Positions 62,769 through 64,000 of a stretch of DNA of 64,000 nucleotides are shown one piece after another. The notes below the pieces were generated by a model that saw only the letters and a program-made list of their open reading frames with translations, was not told where the DNA came from and did no database searches. Source of the DNA: Limnephilus marmoratus (taxonomy: Eukaryota > Arthropoda > Insecta > Trichoptera > Limnephilidae); contig OU862922.1 of the NCBI GenBank assembly GCA_917880885.1, positions 2,170,001-2,234,000 of the forward strand, written 5' to 3'. Within the stretch, counting starts at the first letter, position 1, and each line of letters starts with the position of its first letter. Made by a program: the position numbers and the translations under genes.

Positions 62769-62997
62769 GAAGTGAAAACTTCTTTAGCACCATTGTGATT
62801 TAAAACTCGATGAAACTAAAAATAACGATTCTAAAAAGAGACAAACACAGAATACATCTGTAGGATTTAAGAGAGAATGAGATAGTATAATCGGTCTCTT
62901 CTATGTGTAGGGCTTCGTAGCCTATAGGTCTCCTCTTTGTGCGGTGCTGCGTAGTCTCTACTCTGAAGGTTTCACTTCTACCGCGTGTGAATTGCAC
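62769..62997 (+). repeat. Family epsilon, full-length copy
   Basis: It starts GAAGTGAAAACTTC (62769-62782) and ends near GAAGGTTTCACTTC (62965-62978), which is the inverse of the start with one change, then 'taccgcgtgtgaattgcac'. So the unit has short terminal inverted repeats offset from its 3' end. It is non-coding. It serves as reference for the interrupted copies at 37383, 53729 and 58343. Confidence 0.8.
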
Positions 62998-63006
62998 ACT
63001 CTTTTT

Positions 63007-63193
63007 GAAGTGAAAACTTCCTTAGCACCGTTGTGATTTGAAACGATAAAGCGATACTAAAAAGAGACAAAAACATACATTTATAGGATTTAGCCTGCGA
63101 GAGAATGAGATAGAATAATCGGTCTCCTCTTTGTGTGGTGTTTCGTAGTCTCTCTAATCTGAAGGCTTCGCTTCTAACGCGTGTGAATTGCAC
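63007..63193 (+). repeat. Family epsilon, second copy in tandem
   Basis: Starts GAAGTGAAAACTTC at 63007, only nine bases after the previous copy ends, and ends GAAGGCTTCGCTTC (63161-63174) then 'gtgtgaattgcac'. A T run follows (63200-63212). Confidence 0.8.
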
Positions 63194-63539
63194 ACTCTGT
63201 TTTTTTTTTTTTAATTTTTTAACGACGTGATTTATTAAGTAAGGTTTACTACAATTCAGTAGGGTGAAAAACGCATGATTGGAAATTATGAGATAATTTC
63301 TCATCAATTTCATATAATTCAAACACGGAAATGCTCAATAATAATCTTAAATCAATTTATGAATTTTGGCTTCACTTGTGAAATATTGTGAAAACGATTT
63401 GGCCTATTAAATTATATTTCGATTTGTATAAGTAACAATGGGAGTAGTTTTATTGATTATCGACTTAATGAATGAATACATGCTTAATAACGTAACTGTG
63501 GTGTACGGGATTATAAAATGTAATTTCAAAACCTTTGGT

Positions 63540-63730
63540 GTCGTTAGCATAGGTAGTTATGTGTAGTTTTGTGGTGTCTCAGCAGATGTCAGTTAATACC
63601 TTTATTAGAGTGGCGACTGTCGGCGTTCGTCTCTAATGCACGAACGGTTGCAGAAATAACCGGTGATATACGATCGACAGCGGGCTCCCTCAGTGTTGGG
63701 TTTACTAGCTTCAGAATCACTTAAAGCATA
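63540..63730 (+). repeat. Family delta, copy 4 (5' part)
   Basis: Shared blocks: 'tgtgtagttttgtggtgtct', 'cagcagatgtcagttaa', 'gcacgaacggttgcagaaat', 'cagtgttgggtttactagct'. It stops where copy 1 reads 'cacttaatgcatcc'. Confidence 0.65.
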
Positions 63731-64000
63731 TTAATTACAATAAAAATACTATCAAATATCTTCGCACTGTGAAAAATCATGAGGTTGTTTGAATTCTCCA
63801 AAAATCATTTCCAATTTAAAACAACGTTAAAAATGTCTATTATATTATGTGTAGGTGGGAACTTTATCGCTTATCTGAATTCTTCAAACAAAAAGTTTCA
63901 ATTTTGAAAATGAAACTTAAATTCAAAATATATCTGAGTTCATTGAACCAGAGTTATAACCACTCACAAATAGATCCGCAACCAATCTTGGTTTGTTAGG
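63731..64000. other. No recognisable feature to window end
   Basis: AT-rich non-coding sequence. Confidence 0.4.

Overview
The window reads as intron/intergenic DNA of an animal genome, most likely an insect. It is AT-rich and has no dense coding. It is packed with 5'-truncated non-LTR retrotransposons (LINEs), tRNA-derived SINEs, short DNA transposons with terminal inverted repeats (TIRs), fold-back elements, minisatellites and simple repeats. There is no operon structure, rRNA, CRISPR or prokaryotic signal. Species cannot be read from the sequence. The only convincing host-gene piece is a 52-nt exon at 1522-1573 (+), bounded by consensus splice sites. It encodes a hydrophobic segment that strongly resembles the membrane anchor of insect neuronal synaptobrevin (n-Syb). 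If right, most of the window is intron or 3' flank of that gene.

Layout. 0-8 kb: a fold-back repeat with a hammerhead-ribozyme-like apex (692-857), LINE tails, the candidate n-Syb exon, a decayed RTE-like LINE tail, a fold-back MITE (3759-3967), and a second hammerhead-like fold-back (7800-8105). 8-15 kb: nearly featureless AT-rich sequence. 15-25 kb: LINE 3' ends of one Jockey/CR1-type family (here 'LINE-A'), two tRNA-headed SINE families, a near-perfect fold-back (18921-19087), a fold-back with a 62-bp minisatellite inside (20943-21510), and a clean internally deleted hAT element with 8-bp target-site duplication (22068-23032). 25-36 kb: repeats, then two same-strand LINEs; the second has an intact 961-codon endonuclease/reverse-transcriptase ORF (30689-33574) and a 5'-truncated ORF1 (35450-36098). 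36-49 kb: nested repeats, a tRNA(Ala)-like SINE head between inverted ribozyme-like tails (40600-40930), a full-length 420-bp SINE (42003-42421), and a 107-bp satellite array (48704-49343). 49-64 kb: a mariner-like element with 108-bp TIRs (50307-51429), more MITEs, a three-layer nested insertion (59195-60662), a perfect 45-bp palindrome (60695-60739), a 417-bp MITE with TTA duplication (61585-62001), and two tandem copies of a ~230-bp short repeat.

How the parts relate. LINE-A 3' ends and a ~430-bp non-autonomous family share the same 3' hairpin and A-tail, suggesting the short family uses the LINE machinery. The most interesting thread is a set of repeats carrying hammerhead-like cores (CUGANGA ... 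GAAA). Two of these, at 770-816 and 59720-59764, keep helices I and II despite different stem sequences. They look like the hammerhead-bearing tails known from Penelope-like retroelements. One is a 110-bp insert with an 11-bp target-site duplication. All family names are assignments by eye; no database search was possible.
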